This document shows positions 1-8,060 of a DNA stretch of 64,000 nucleotides, one piece after another. The DNA lies in NCBI RefSeq assembly GCF_014174165.1, contig NZ_JABEQN010000018.1:1-64000 (forward strand), in the 5' to 3' direction. The notes beneath the pieces were generated by a model, which saw nothing but the letters and a program-made list of their open reading frames with translations, did no database searches and was not told the DNA's origin. How positions within the stretch are numbered: the stretch's first letter is position 1; the number at the start of each line of letters is the position of its first letter. A program made the translations under genes and the position numbers. This DNA comes from Gluconacetobacter dulcium. Lineage in GTDB: Bacteria > Pseudomonadota > Alphaproteobacteria > Acetobacterales > Acetobacteraceae.

Positions 1-372
1 GGTGCGGATGCCCGTGCGCCGGCCGGTCAGGATCTTGTGCGGGTAGGCCTGGTGGCCGACATCCCAGATGATGCGGTCGTCGGGCGTGTCGAACACCGCG
101 TGCAGCGCCACGGTCAGTTCCACCACGCCCAGCGAGGCGCCCAGATGGCCGCCGGTGGTCGAGACCGCGTCAACCGTCTCGGCCCGCAATTCCTCGGCCA
201 ACTGGCGGAGCTGGTCCACCGACAGGTTGCGCAGGTCGCGCGGCGCGCTGACCCGGTCCAGCAGCGGAAAGCGGCCCTTCGTCGGTACCTGCCCCGCAGG
301 CTCGGCACCCGTCTGGCCGGCGCCGGCGGTCCCGGCTGTGCCGGTGGAGGGGGGAGGCGGGGGTTGGTTCAT
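1..372 (-). CDS. dxs: 1-deoxy-D-xylulose-5-phosphate synthase, N-terminal part (runs off window)
   Basis: First enzyme of the MEP isoprenoid pathway; it condenses pyruvate and glyceraldehyde-3-phosphate with thiamine diphosphate in the cytoplasm. The minus-strand reading from the ATG at 370-372 gives a Pro/Gly-rich leader of about 30 residues, then the typical DXS N-terminus: a [18 protein letters not shown]-type helix, the [20 protein letters not shown] stretch and the [20 protein letters not shown] block that binds the cofactor diphosphate. Only the first 124 codons are present and there is no stop in the window. It is divergent from hpnH, so precursor supply and hopanoid tailoring share one intergenic region. 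Identification is firm; the exact start is less so because of the unusual low-complexity leader. Confidence 0.93.
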   Translation of the reverse strand, partial: MNQPPPPPSTGTAGTAGAGQTGAEPAGQVPTKGRFPLLDRVSAPRDLRNLSVDQLRQLAEELRAETVDAVSTTGGHLGASLGVVELTVALHAVFDTPDDRIIWDVGHQAYPHKILTGRRTGIRT

Positions 373-536
373 GACGATGACGTCCGTTATGCTTGCCGGA
401 TCATGGGCCCGGGGCGGCCCTGTCCGGTCCATTCTGTGTTTGCGACGTGTCCGGGCGGGGCGATCGTAACGCCCCCCGGTCTGTTACAGTTCGGTTTCTA
501 CTCCCGTGGGGGAAGCAAATACAGACTCTTCCTCCC

Positions 537-560
537 CACTGTGGTCATTTGGTCACAGTG
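537..560. promoter_or_regulatory. Palindrome upstream of hpnH
   Basis: CACTGTG (537-543) and CACAGTG (554-560) are perfect 7-bp inverted arms around a 10-bp spacer, in the divergent dxs/hpnH region just upstream of a promoter-like hexamer pair. This is the geometry of an operator. No regulator can be named from sequence alone. Confidence 0.35.
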
Positions 561-573
561 CATGTGATGGGAA

Positions 574-603
574 TTGAGTATAAGAGTCGATCTGTCCTAT
601 ACC
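574..603 (+). promoter_or_regulatory. Candidate hpnH promoter
   Basis: TTGAGT at 574-579 and TATACC at 598-603 are 18 bp apart and each match 4 of 6 bases of the housekeeping -35 and -10 boxes. They lie about 165 bp upstream of hpnH, so a long leader would result. This is weak, pattern-only evidence. Confidence 0.25.
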
Positions 604-766
604 CCCCGGAACGGGATCGTGGCGTCGCATGTCCGCAACCTCGCTATGTCTTTCATGCACGGCTATGGTCGTGCCGGGTTGTTATCTGCTGCGTGGACGT
701 GTCCATAATACAAGTCACATGATTTGAGAGAGGCCGGCTCCATGCCGGCGCAGGAGCAGAGGGTTC

Positions 767-1960
767 ATGGCCGTTCCTATTATGCAGGCTGTCCGGGTGG
801 GCGCCTACGTCGTGAAGCAGCACGTAACGGGCCGGAAGCGTTATCCGCTCGTCCTGATGCTCGAGCCGCTGTTCAGGTGCAACCTGGCCTGCGCCGGGTG
901 CGGCAAGATCGATTATCCCGCCGCGATCCTGAACCAGCGCATGAGCGTGCAGGAATGCCTGGACGCGGACACCGAGGCCGGTGCGCCCGTCATCGCCGTC
1001 GCGGGTGGCGAGCCGTTGCTGCACAAGGAAATGCCGGAGATCATCCGGGGCCTGATCGCGCGCAAGAAATACGTCTATCTCTGCACCAATGCGCTGCTGC
1101 TCGAAAAGAAGATGGACGATTACGAGCCGTCGCCCTTCTTCTCGTGGGATGTGCATCTGGATGGCGACCAGGCGATGCATGATGCCTCGGTCTGCCAGGA
1201 CGGGGTGTACGAGCGCGCCGTGGCCGCGATCAAGAAGGCCAAGGCCCGTGGCTTCCGCCTGTCGATCAACTGCACCGTGTTCGACGGCACCGACCCCAAG
1301 CGTCTGGCCAATTTCTTCGACGAAGTGATGGCCATGGGTGTGGACGGCATCATGACCGCGCCGGGTTATGCCTACGAGCGGGCGCCGGATCAGGCGCACT
1401 TCCTGAACCGCCAGAAGACGAAACAGCTTTTCCGCGACGTTTTCCGCCTGGGCAAGGGCAAGAAGTGGCGCTTCACGCAGTCGCCGCTGTTCCTGAACTT
1501 CCTCGCCGGCAACGAGCAGTATCACTGCACGCCGTGGGGCAAGCCGCTGCGCAACGTCTTCGGCTGGCAGCGCCCGTGCTACCTGCTGGGCGAGGGCTAT
1601 GCCAAGACGTTCCAGGAACTGATGGACGACACCAAGTGGGATGATTACGGCACCGGCAATTACGAGAAATGCGCCGACTGCATGGTCCATTCCGGCTATG
1701 AATCGACGGCGGTGATGGATGCGGTGCGTCGCCCCTGGCACATCGCCAAGGTCGCGCTGTTCGGACCCGAGACCGAGAAGCCGATGGCGCCGGAAATCTC
1801 GCTGGCCAACCAGCGCCCGGCCGAATACGTCTTTACCCAGCATGTGGATGCCCGCATGGCCGAAATCTCCGCCGCCAAGAAGCCGGCCAAGCCGCCGCGC
1901 GTGACGGTGGTGGATGCGCCTGCCTCCGCCCCGGTTGTCGCGGCCGATGCCGCCGACTGA
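767..1960 (+). CDS. hpnH: Adenosyl-hopene synthase HpnH (radical SAM)
   Basis: HpnH adds a 5'-deoxyadenosyl group to diploptene/hopene, the first step toward C35 bacteriohopanepolyols such as the hopanoids abundant in acetic acid bacteria. The 397-residue protein has the radical-SAM cluster motif CNLACAGC (CX3CX2C) at about residue 40, followed by the family-typical GCGKIDYPA and AVAGGEPLLHKEM segments. C-terminal Cys residues (YEKCADCMVHSGYES) are also typical of HpnH. The last ~40 residues are Ala/Pro/Lys rich and probably unstructured. It starts at an ATG about 25 bp after a CGGCTCCATGCC stretch and ends just before a strong hairpin, so it is probably transcribed alone. The family assignment is very secure. 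Confidence 0.96.
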   Translation: MAVPIMQAVRVGAYVVKQHVTGRKRYPLVLMLEPLFRCNLACAGCGKIDYPAAILNQRMSVQECLDADTEAGAPVIAVAGGEPLLHKEMPEIIRGLIARKKYVYLCTNALLLEKKMDDYEPSPFFSWDVHLDGDQAMHDASVCQDGVYERAVAAIKKAKARGFRLSINCTVFDGTDPKRLANFFDEVMAMGVDGIMTAPGYAYERAPDQAHFLNRQKTKQLFRDVFRLGKGKKWRFTQSPLFLNFLAGNEQYHCTPWGKPLRNVFGWQRPCYLLGEGYAKTFQELMDDTKWDDYGTGNYEKCADCMVHSGYESTAVMDAVRRPWHIAKVALFGPETEKPMAPEISLANQRPAEYVFTQHVDARMAEISAAKKPAKPPRVTVVDAPASAPVVAADAAD

Positions 1961-1988
1961 TCGCGGTATCCCTTTTCGGGCGATAATG

Positions 1989-2016
1989 AATGGCGGGGCC
2001 GGCTGGCCCCGCCATT
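1989..2016 (+). terminator. Hairpin terminator after hpnH
   Basis: AATGGCGGGGCC and GGCCCCGCCATT form a perfect 12-bp GC-rich stem with a GGCT loop, 28 bp after the hpnH stop. The T tract that follows is poor (a TTTT lies 20 bp on), so termination efficiency is uncertain. Confidence 0.65.
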
Positions 2017-2061
2017 GTCGTATTCAGGTTTTGCCGATGCCGCATTAAAGTGCGCGGCATC

Positions 2062-3351
2062 ATGATCACGTCCATTGCCGTCATTCTTCTTCTCGTTCTC
2101 GTCAACGGCGTTTTCGCCATGGGGGAACTGGCCCTGATTTCGGCGCGCCGGGCGCGCCTGACCATCATGCAGCGTGCCGGCGTCAAGGGCAGCGAGCGGG
2201 CCTTGCGTCTGGCCGACGATCCGCAGAGCTTCCTGCCCACCGTGCAGGTCGGCATTACGCTCGTCTCGATTCTGGAGGGCACGTTCGGCGGCACGCAGAT
2301 CGAGGGCGCGCTGACGCCGTGGCTGGCGCGCTTCGCGGTTCTGCGCCCCTTTGCCGGAGAGCTTTCGATCACCATCGTGGTGGTGGCGATCACCTCGCTG
2401 ATGCTGGTGCTGGGCGAACTGGTGCCCAAGCAGATCGCGCTGCGCCATCCCGAGATCATTGCCGCCCGGCTGTCGCTACTGCTGGAGGGGCTGGCGCGGG
2501 TGACGCGCCCGGCCGTGTGGTTGCTGGGGTGGTCGTCGAACCTCGTGCTGCGGCTGATGGGGGTGGAGGCCGCGACGCGCGAGGCGCTGACCGAAGAAGA
2601 ACTGAAAGCTTATATCGCCGAGGGCGCGCAGTCGGGCGTGCTGGAGCAGGAGGAGCGCGACATGATCGAGCGCCTGCTGCGTATGCCCGACCGCCCGGTG
2701 CGCGCGATCATGACCCCGCGCAATGAGCTGTTCTGGATCGAGCGGGGGGCCAGCCAGGAAGAACTGCGCCGCACCCTGCGCAATACCGTCTATTCGCGCA
2801 TCGTGGTGTGCGAGGGCGGGGTGGACAATCCGGTGGGGGTGATCCTGGCCAAGGACATGCTGGACCGGATGCTGGACGGGCGCCCGGTCTCGATCGAATC
2901 GGTATTGCGCAAGCCGGTGGTGGTGCCGGACACGCTCTCGGCCTTCGACATGGTGGAGCGGATGCGCTCGATCCCGCTGGGGATCGCGGTGGTGCTGGAC
3001 GAGTATGGGTCGTTCGAGGGCATCGTGACGGCTTCGGACCTGTTCGAGGCCATCGTGGGCGAGCATCATGAGCCCGGCAGCACGCCCAAGGAACGCTTCG
3101 CGCAGGACGATATCCTGATCCTGGACGGGTTCATGCCGGCCGACGAGGTGAAGGACCGGCTGAGCCTCGCCGACCTGCCGGACGAAGGCAGCTATCACAC
3201 GCTGGCCGGGCTGATCCTGGCCCTGCTGCGCCGGGTGCCGGCGGTGGGGGACAAGATCGCGTTCTCCGGCTGGCTGTTCGAGGTGCTGGAGATGGACCAG
3301 CGCCGGGTGCTGAAGGTGCGCGCCAGCCGGCAGGTGCTGGCGGAGAATTAG
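2062..3351 (+). CDS. CNNM/CBS-domain membrane protein (CorC/HlyC family, 'hemolysin-like')
   Basis: A 429-residue integral membrane protein of the CNNM plus paired-CBS family, linked in other bacteria to Mg2+/Co2+ efflux or homeostasis; the old label hemolysin is historical. The N-terminus has a CNNM (DUF21) region of about 190 residues with membrane segments beginning ITSIAVILLLVLVNGVFAMGE. It is followed by a tandem CBS region starting near PVRAIMTPRNELFWIE and including VVLDEYGSFEGIVTASDLFEAI, and finally a CorC_HlyC transporter-associated domain (ILDGFMPADEVKDRL onwards). The frame is open 72 bp further upstream, but that part overlaps the hpnH terminator hairpin. The ATG at 2062 opens directly into the first membrane helix and is chosen as the start. 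Confidence 0.9.
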   Translation: MITSIAVILLLVLVNGVFAMGELALISARRARLTIMQRAGVKGSERALRLADDPQSFLPTVQVGITLVSILEGTFGGTQIEGALTPWLARFAVLRPFAGELSITIVVVAITSLMLVLGELVPKQIALRHPEIIAARLSLLLEGLARVTRPAVWLLGWSSNLVLRLMGVEAATREALTEEELKAYIAEGAQSGVLEQEERDMIERLLRMPDRPVRAIMTPRNELFWIERGASQEELRRTLRNTVYSRIVVCEGGVDNPVGVILAKDMLDRMLDGRPVSIESVLRKPVVVPDTLSAFDMVERMRSIPLGIAVVLDEYGSFEGIVTASDLFEAIVGEHHEPGSTPKERFAQDDILILDGFMPADEVKDRLSLADLPDEGSYHTLAGLILALLRRVPAVGDKIAFSGWLFEVLEMDQRRVLKVRASRQVLAEN

Positions 3352-3424
3352 GCTGTGTGCCGGGATGCGCGGACGGGTGCCTTCCCATGCCCGCCTCGGC
3401 AGGGCCGGGCGACGGTCCGGACAG

Positions 3425-4042
3425 TCATTCCGGTCGGCGCAGGAAGGCTGGCAGGGCGATATTCAGCAGCGCCTCCGTGAGCGAGGGCGAGATCTCTTCG
3501 CCGGACACCAGCGCGCGAAAATAAAATGGCGCGATCAGCATTTCGATCGCAAGACCAACATTCAGGTCCGGCGCCACCTCGCCACGCGACTGCCCCCGGC
3601 TTAACAGAACCGAGGCGGCCTCCAGGCGCTTGCGCCAGAATTCCCGGCGGGCATCCTCGGGAATCTGGACGCCCAGGCGCGTCACAAGCTTGCCGAAATC
3701 GGAGCGATGAAAGGCGATGCTGGCGGCGAGATAGATCTTGAGGTCCTCGTGGCACGATCCCGTGTCCGGCAAGGGAAGGGCCATGCGCGCGCGTGCGCCC
3801 ACCGCCTCGAAGACCAGCGACTCGAGCGTGCCCCAGCGGCGATAGATCGACGTTTTCTGCACGCCCGCGCGGCGGGCGACTTCCTCGACCCTCGGGGTCT
3901 CCCCCGCCTCCATCATGGAAAGCGTCGCCTCGATCACGGCCGCATGAACGCGCGCGCTGCGCCCGCCCCGGCGACGCCGGATATCCGGGGGTGCCTGTTC
4001 GGTATCCCCGTTAACGCAACTTGGTTGCTTTATCCCGTTCAT
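3425..4042 (-). CDS. TetR-family transcriptional regulator
   Basis: A 205-residue DNA-binding repressor. After a ~25-residue polar lead, the helix-turn-helix covers roughly residues 28-75, with the signature RVEEVARRAGVQKTSIYRRW. The C-terminal half is the variable ligand-binding helical domain. The gene is divergent from the membrane protease at 4083 with only 40 bp between the start codons, and a palindrome lies in that gap. Local autoregulation and control of the protease gene are therefore likely, as is usual for divergent tetR pairs. The ligand cannot be predicted. Confidence 0.88.
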   Translation of the reverse strand: MNGIKQPSCVNGDTEQAPPDIRRRRGGRSARVHAAVIEATLSMMEAGETPRVEEVARRAGVQKTSIYRRWGTLESLVFEAVGARARMALPLPDTGSCHEDLKIYLAASIAFHRSDFGKLVTRLGVQIPEDARREFWRKRLEAASVLLSRGQSRGEVAPDLNVGLAIEMLIAPFYFRALVSGEEISPSLTEALLNIALPAFLRRPE

Positions 4043-4049
4043 TGCGTCA

Positions 4050-4070
4050 TGCTAACACTACACAGTAGCA
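4050..4070. promoter_or_regulatory. Candidate TetR operator between divergent genes
   Basis: TGCTA (4050-4054) and TAGCA (4066-4070) are inverted arms with an 11-bp spacer, placed between the divergent TetR (start 4042) and CPBP protease (start 4083) genes. Position and symmetry fit a shared operator; the arms are short, so this is tentative. Confidence 0.4.
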
Positions 4071-4082
4071 ATAGGAACGTGC

Positions 4083-4793
4083 ATGACCGATACCGCCCTT
4101 CCCATGACGGCCCGGCCCGTCGCGTCCTTCGGGCGCACCGCGGCATTGTGCGCGATCGTCGCCGCACTCGCCCTTGCCGGGTTCCTGACGCGCCATCAGG
4201 GCACGGGCGCGGCGTCTCCCAGCCAGCATCCCCAGCAGCAGGTCGGGATTTTCGTGTCTCTGATCGGCGGCCAATATCTGATGTTCCAGTTCGTCCGTGC
4301 CACTCTGCGTGGCGTCGGGCTGTCGCTTGGCGCGCTTGTCAGCGTGCGGCCGCTCGATCGGCGCACGCTGCTGCGAGATCTGGTGCTGGGCGTGCTGCTT
4401 CTGGCCTTCTGGCAGGCGATCGCGTTCGGGCTGACGCGTCTTCTGGGGCCGGGCGATCTGGCGGCTGTCGGGCGACTGAGCCTCTCCGAAGCCTGGGAGG
4501 TGCCGGTCTGGCTGGTGGTGTCCGCCTGTGCGGGGGTGGTCGAGGAACTGGCCTTTCGGGGCCTCCTGCAACGTCAGATCGCGTATCTCTCCGGCGCGAC
4601 CTGGATCGGCGTTGTGGCGCAGGCTGTCCTCTTCGGTGCTGCCCATCTCTATCAGGGGCCGGTACTGGCGGCCCAGATCGCCGTCTTTGGATTGCTGTTC
4701 GGAATCGTCGCTGCCCTGCGTGGCAGCCTCGTGCCGGGGATGGTGGCCCATGGGCTCGAGGACGCGCTGGCCGCCTTCGTCGACCTTGGCTAG
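4083..4793 (+). CDS. CPBP-family intramembrane glutamic protease (CAAX/Abi type)
   Basis: A 236-residue polytopic membrane protein. The three CPBP motifs are visible: EELAFRG (EExxxR, about residue 153), the second-motif His in FGAAHLYQGP, and the C-terminal VAHGLED His. Family members cleave membrane-embedded peptides (the CAAX prenyl protease and bacteriocin-immunity proteases belong here); the substrate is unknown for most bacterial members. An AGGAA ribosome-binding site sits just upstream of the ATG. The gene is divergent from a TetR repressor that probably controls it, suggesting inducible expression against some toxic compound or membrane stress. Confidence 0.85.
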   Translation: MTDTALPMTARPVASFGRTAALCAIVAALALAGFLTRHQGTGAASPSQHPQQQVGIFVSLIGGQYLMFQFVRATLRGVGLSLGALVSVRPLDRRTLLRDLVLGVLLLAFWQAIAFGLTRLLGPGDLAAVGRLSLSEAWEVPVWLVVSACAGVVEELAFRGLLQRQIAYLSGATWIGVVAQAVLFGAAHLYQGPVLAAQIAVFGLLFGIVAALRGSLVPGMVAHGLEDALAAFVDLG

Positions 4794-4822
4794 GGGGCGG
4801 GCGGGACTATGAGGGGGACGCA

Positions 4823-4848
4823 GGCGGCGGGAGAGACCATTCGCCGCC
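4823..4848. terminator. Weak GC hairpin between convergent genes
   Basis: GGCGGCG and CGCCGCC form a 7-bp stem with a 12-nt loop between the protease and transglycosylase stop codons. There is no T tract, so it is only a possible terminator. Confidence 0.25.
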
Positions 4849-4862
4849 GGTGTGCCCGTGCC

Positions 4863-6857
4863 TTAGTGGACTGCGTGGACGGGGTGGCTGGCGAGGTCGC
4901 GTTCGGCGGCGAAGGCGGGCCATTCGTTGCGGGCCAGGGTTTCCAGCGACGGGGTGGGCAGGCCCATCCGGTCGGCATAGAGCCATAGATAGGTCAGCGA
5001 GCGGCGGACATAGTCCCGGGTTTCGGTACTGGGCAGGCACTCGATGAACAGCAGCGGGTCGTCGTTATACTCGTCCGGGTCGTCCTGACGGGCGATGGCG
5101 GTGGGGCCGGCATTGTAGCTGGCCAGCATGCGCAGCAGGTCGCCGCCCGGCGTGCGGTGGCGTTCGTCATGCTGCTCGGACAGGTGGGCCAGATAGAGAA
5201 TGTAGAGCTGGCCGATTTCCAGATTCACCGCCGGGTTGTGCAGCAGGGCGGGGGAGGCGACGAAGCGGCCGGTCTGGCCGGTCACGAAGCTGGCGGTGAC
5301 CGGCATGAGCTGCATCAGCCCGTGGGCGCCGGCGCCCGAGACGGCTCCGCTGTCGAAATTCGATTCCAGCCGGGTCAGGGCATAGACCAGCGCCGGGTCG
5401 ATGCGGAAGCCGTGGCCCGGTGTCAGGCGCGGCAGCGGCAGGCGGCCGGTCGGGCTGGCCTGCCCGCCGGCCTGGGTGGCCAGCAGCGAGGCGAGCTGGG
5501 TCGAGAGGGCCTTGAGGCCGGCGGCGTCGGCCACGAGCTGGACCGAGCGGCACAGGGCGGCGTCGCCCTGGATATCGGGCCAGAGTCGCCGCAGGGCGGC
5601 TTCGGCGCGGGCGGTCTCGCCGACCTGGAGCAGCGCGAAGGCGCGGCGGCCGGCCGGCGTTGCCGCCACGGCTTCCACGTCGATTTCGCCCATGACCAGC
5701 GCGCCGGCATGCAGCATCGCCCGGTCGTCGGCCAGGTGGGCGCCGCTGGGCTGGGAACTGTCGGGCTGGGAACCGTCGGTGGCTGCCGAGCCGGCGCCCC
5801 GTGTGGGGCGCAGGCCCAGGAGCTGGGCGGCGAGCAGGCCGTAGAACGTGTGCGGGGTGGCGGCGGCGCGGTGCAGCCAGGGCCGCCATGCCGCCAGGTC
5901 GCCGGTGTTGCGGTGCGCGCGGGCCGCCCAGAAGGCGGCGCCGGCGCGGACGCTGGCGGCGGTCAGCTCGGCGCGGGAAGCGCCTTCGAACAGCGGGGCG
6001 GCGATATCGGCGCGGCCGCGCCGCCACGCCGCCAGGCCGGCGACATAGCCGGCGAGGCCGATCCGGCCCGAGGATTCGAGAAAGGCATCCTGCCCCGTTT
6101 TCATGGCCAGGGCGGTATCGCCGGCGCTGAACAGGGCCATGGCGACCTCGGCACGCAGTTGCGCGCCGTAGAGGGGGCTGAGGCCGGGGGTGATGCGGAT
6201 CAGGTGCAGGGCGCTGCGGGCGCCCTTGGCGCCCTGTTCCGACCGCTCGCGCACCGTGCGGTCGAGCAGCGGGTTGCGGGTGAAGGCCCGGCTGGCGGGG
6301 TCGTCTTCCTCCGGCAGGCGCACGGGGGCGGCGCCGGTGCCGGCCGCCAGCGCCGTGGACGCGGGGGCGGGCGGCAGGGCGGCGCCGCGCGGCGACAGGC
6401 CGGCCAGCAGCGCATGGATCGCCGGCGCGTCGGCCAGCGCGGAATAGGTGTGCAGCCACAGGCGCAACTGGCCGGCGGCGGCGTGATAGCCGGGGTTCAG
6501 GTAGCGGTCGGCCAGGATGTCGCCCAGCAGCGTGTCGTCGCGCAGATTGGCGGTTTCCTGGATCGCGGCGTCGAACGACCCGGCATGTTGCAGGCTGAAG
6601 ATGCGGCGGACGCGCGCGGCGTCGTCGGGGGCGAGGGGACGGGCGAGCCCGACCGCGCCGCCGCCGGGGGGCGCGATCCGTGGCAGCGCCATGGCGGTTT
6701 CCTCGTTCCGCTCGTCGCTGCCCGACGGATGGCCGTCACCGGGCTGCACCGTGGCGCCGGACGCACGAAGCGGACCGAGCGCACCGGCCAGAAAAGCGGC
6801 TCCGGCCAGGAAGGCACGGACCGCACGCTGTGGGGGTGTATGGGTTATCCCTCGCAT
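4863..6857 (-). CDS. Soluble lytic murein transglycosylase (Slt-like)
   Basis: A periplasmic 664-residue peptidoglycan lyase that would cleave MurNAc-GlcNAc bonds to give 1,6-anhydroMurNAc ends. It has an N-terminal export signal (FLAGAAFLAGALGPLRASGA), a long alpha-superhelical Ala-rich middle, and a C-terminal SLT domain from about residue 480. There the catalytic Glu lies in ALTRLESNFDSGAVSGAG, followed by AHGLMQLMPVTASFV and LASYNAGPTAIARQ, all hallmarks of GH23. A TTG at 6896 would extend it by 13 residues, but the ATG at 6857 gives the better-placed signal peptide. It is convergent with the CPBP protease upstream on the map. Family assignment is firm; a specific MltX/Slt70 name is not claimed. 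Confidence 0.9.
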   Translation of the reverse strand: MRGITHTPPQRAVRAFLAGAAFLAGALGPLRASGATVQPGDGHPSGSDERNEETAMALPRIAPPGGGAVGLARPLAPDDAARVRRIFSLQHAGSFDAAIQETANLRDDTLLGDILADRYLNPGYHAAAGQLRLWLHTYSALADAPAIHALLAGLSPRGAALPPAPASTALAAGTGAAPVRLPEEDDPASRAFTRNPLLDRTVRERSEQGAKGARSALHLIRITPGLSPLYGAQLRAEVAMALFSAGDTALAMKTGQDAFLESSGRIGLAGYVAGLAAWRRGRADIAAPLFEGASRAELTAASVRAGAAFWAARAHRNTGDLAAWRPWLHRAAATPHTFYGLLAAQLLGLRPTRGAGSAATDGSQPDSSQPSGAHLADDRAMLHAGALVMGEIDVEAVAATPAGRRAFALLQVGETARAEAALRRLWPDIQGDAALCRSVQLVADAAGLKALSTQLASLLATQAGGQASPTGRLPLPRLTPGHGFRIDPALVYALTRLESNFDSGAVSGAGAHGLMQLMPVTASFVTGQTGRFVASPALLHNPAVNLEIGQLYILYLAHLSEQHDERHRTPGGDLLRMLASYNAGPTAIARQDDPDEYNDDPLLFIECLPSTETRDYVRRSLTYLWLYADRMGLPTPSLETLARNEWPAFAAERDLASHPVHAVH

Positions 6858-6948
6858 GGCCGACGGGCCTCTAAAGGCTATGGTGGCAGAAAGCAACCAT
6901 ATTCGAACGTGGGCCTATAGTAAGCGTTCCGCTCAGGTAGGTTAAACA

Positions 6949-6962
6949 GCCGTTAAAACGGC
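6949..6962. terminator. Short hairpin downstream of the uracil-DNA glycosylase-like gene
   Basis: GCCGTT-AA-AACGGC is a perfect 6-bp stem followed on the + strand by CTTTTAT. It lies between the UDG-like gene and the transglycosylase gene, both on the minus strand. It may act as a weak terminator or be part of the transglycosylase promoter region. Confidence 0.3.
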
Positions 6963-7071
6963 CTTTTATGGTGTGAATTCGTAGGTGAATAAAACGTGTA
7001 TTGCGGTGCAGTCATCCGGCTGTCTGCCACAATCCGGACAAAGTTCCACCGGACTGGATTTACTTACTGTT

Positions 7072-7962
7072 TCAGTCTGTGACCTTGTCGTGGTCCAGCG
7101 TTGTGCGCAGCAACAAAAGGTCTTTCCAGGCATCGCGTCGGGCGGTGGGGCTGGCGCCGATCTGCGAGGGATGGCGCATCGGCAGCAGGGCGATCGGGGC
7201 CGCCTGGCCGGGGATCGTGATGTCGCGCCAGCGACCGCGCAGGCGGGCGATGCCGGTGGTATCGCCGGTCAGCAGCCGGGCGGGCATGTTGCCCATCGCG
7301 ATGATTTTTCGGGGCGCGGCCAGCACGATCAGCCGGTGCAGGAACGGGGCGCAGATGCGCAGTTCGGTGGCGGAAGGCGGGCGCTCGCCCGGCGGCCGCC
7401 ACGGAATGACCGGGGCCAGCAGCATGTCGGCGCGCGCGAGGCCGATGCTGGCCAGCATACGGTCCAGCAGGTCGCCCATCGGGCCGGCGAAGGGGGTGCC
7501 GCTGCGGTCCTCGGCGGCGTCGGGGGGCTCGCCGATCAGCAGCAGGCGGCCCGGCGCCTCGCCGAGCGTGGCGACGGTGTGGGTTGCGGTATCGCGCAGC
7601 GAGCAGGCGGTGAAACCGGCCATGGCCGCGTGCAGGGCCGCCAGCGTGTGCGCGGCGGCGGCGGCTTCGGTGGCCTGCTGCACCGCGCGGTCGATCAGGG
7701 GGACGCCGTCTTCGCCGGCAGCGGCGGGCCGGGGAGGGGCGCGGCGCGGTTCCGGCGTGGCGGGGGCGGGTGTGGCGGCCCCCGGCTGGGCGCGCGCGGC
7801 GGGGTGGCGCGGCGCGGCATCGTAGGGTCTGGACGGAGAGGGAGCGGCCGGTGGGGGCGCGGCGGGGGCGGGGCGCGCCAGCCAGTCGATGGGCGTGTCG
7901 TCCAGCGCCGTGTCGGCGCCCCATTCGGCATAAAGCCGCAGCAGGGCGAGTGCGTCCATCAT
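7072..7962 (-). CDS. Uracil-DNA glycosylase superfamily protein (family 4-like, incomplete Fe-S ligand set)
   Basis: A 296-residue protein with a Pro/Ala-rich N-terminal 90 residues and a UDG-fold domain behind it. Motif 1 reads GEPPDAAEDRSGTPFAG (family 4 consensus GEAPGxxEDxxGxPFVG) and the C-terminal motif is HPSQ. Family 4 enzymes hold a 4Fe-4S cluster through four Cys. Here only two are visible, in FTACSLR and ELRICAPF; the partner positions are Phe and Trp (IPWRPP where KCRPP is usual). It probably removes uracil from DNA, but loss of half the cluster ligands makes an altered or cluster-free fold likely. It is divergent from the TPR protein gene at 8061. Confidence 0.82.
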   Translation of the reverse strand: MMDALALLRLYAEWGADTALDDTPIDWLARPAPAAPPPAAPSPSRPYDAAPRHPAARAQPGAATPAPATPEPRRAPPRPAAAGEDGVPLIDRAVQQATEAAAAAHTLAALHAAMAGFTACSLRDTATHTVATLGEAPGRLLLIGEPPDAAEDRSGTPFAGPMGDLLDRMLASIGLARADMLLAPVIPWRPPGERPPSATELRICAPFLHRLIVLAAPRKIIAMGNMPARLLTGDTTGIARLRGRWRDITIPGQAAPIALLPMRHPSQIGASPTARRDAWKDLLLLRTTLDHDKVTD

Positions 7963-8060
7963 GCTCTCCGGGCCTTCCGCGCGGTGGTCGATCCGCCGGA
8001 GAGAGGACCGGCGAACTGGGGTTTGGCAGTTTTACCCCACGCGCGGTAGGGTCCGCCATC

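Larger units (their letters stand above)
373..766. other. dxs-hpnH divergent intergenic region
   Basis: This 394-bp gap carries no convincing gene. It holds a palindrome at 537-560 and a promoter-like pair at 574-603 reading toward hpnH. Weak open frames here lack any family likeness and are treated as noise. Confidence 0.6.

Noticed and set aside
653-1843. Long open frame antisense to hpnH (396 codons)
   Set aside because: It is the mirror of the GC-rich hpnH codon pattern; the protein is Arg/His/Leu-rich with no family likeness, while hpnH on the + strand is unmistakable.
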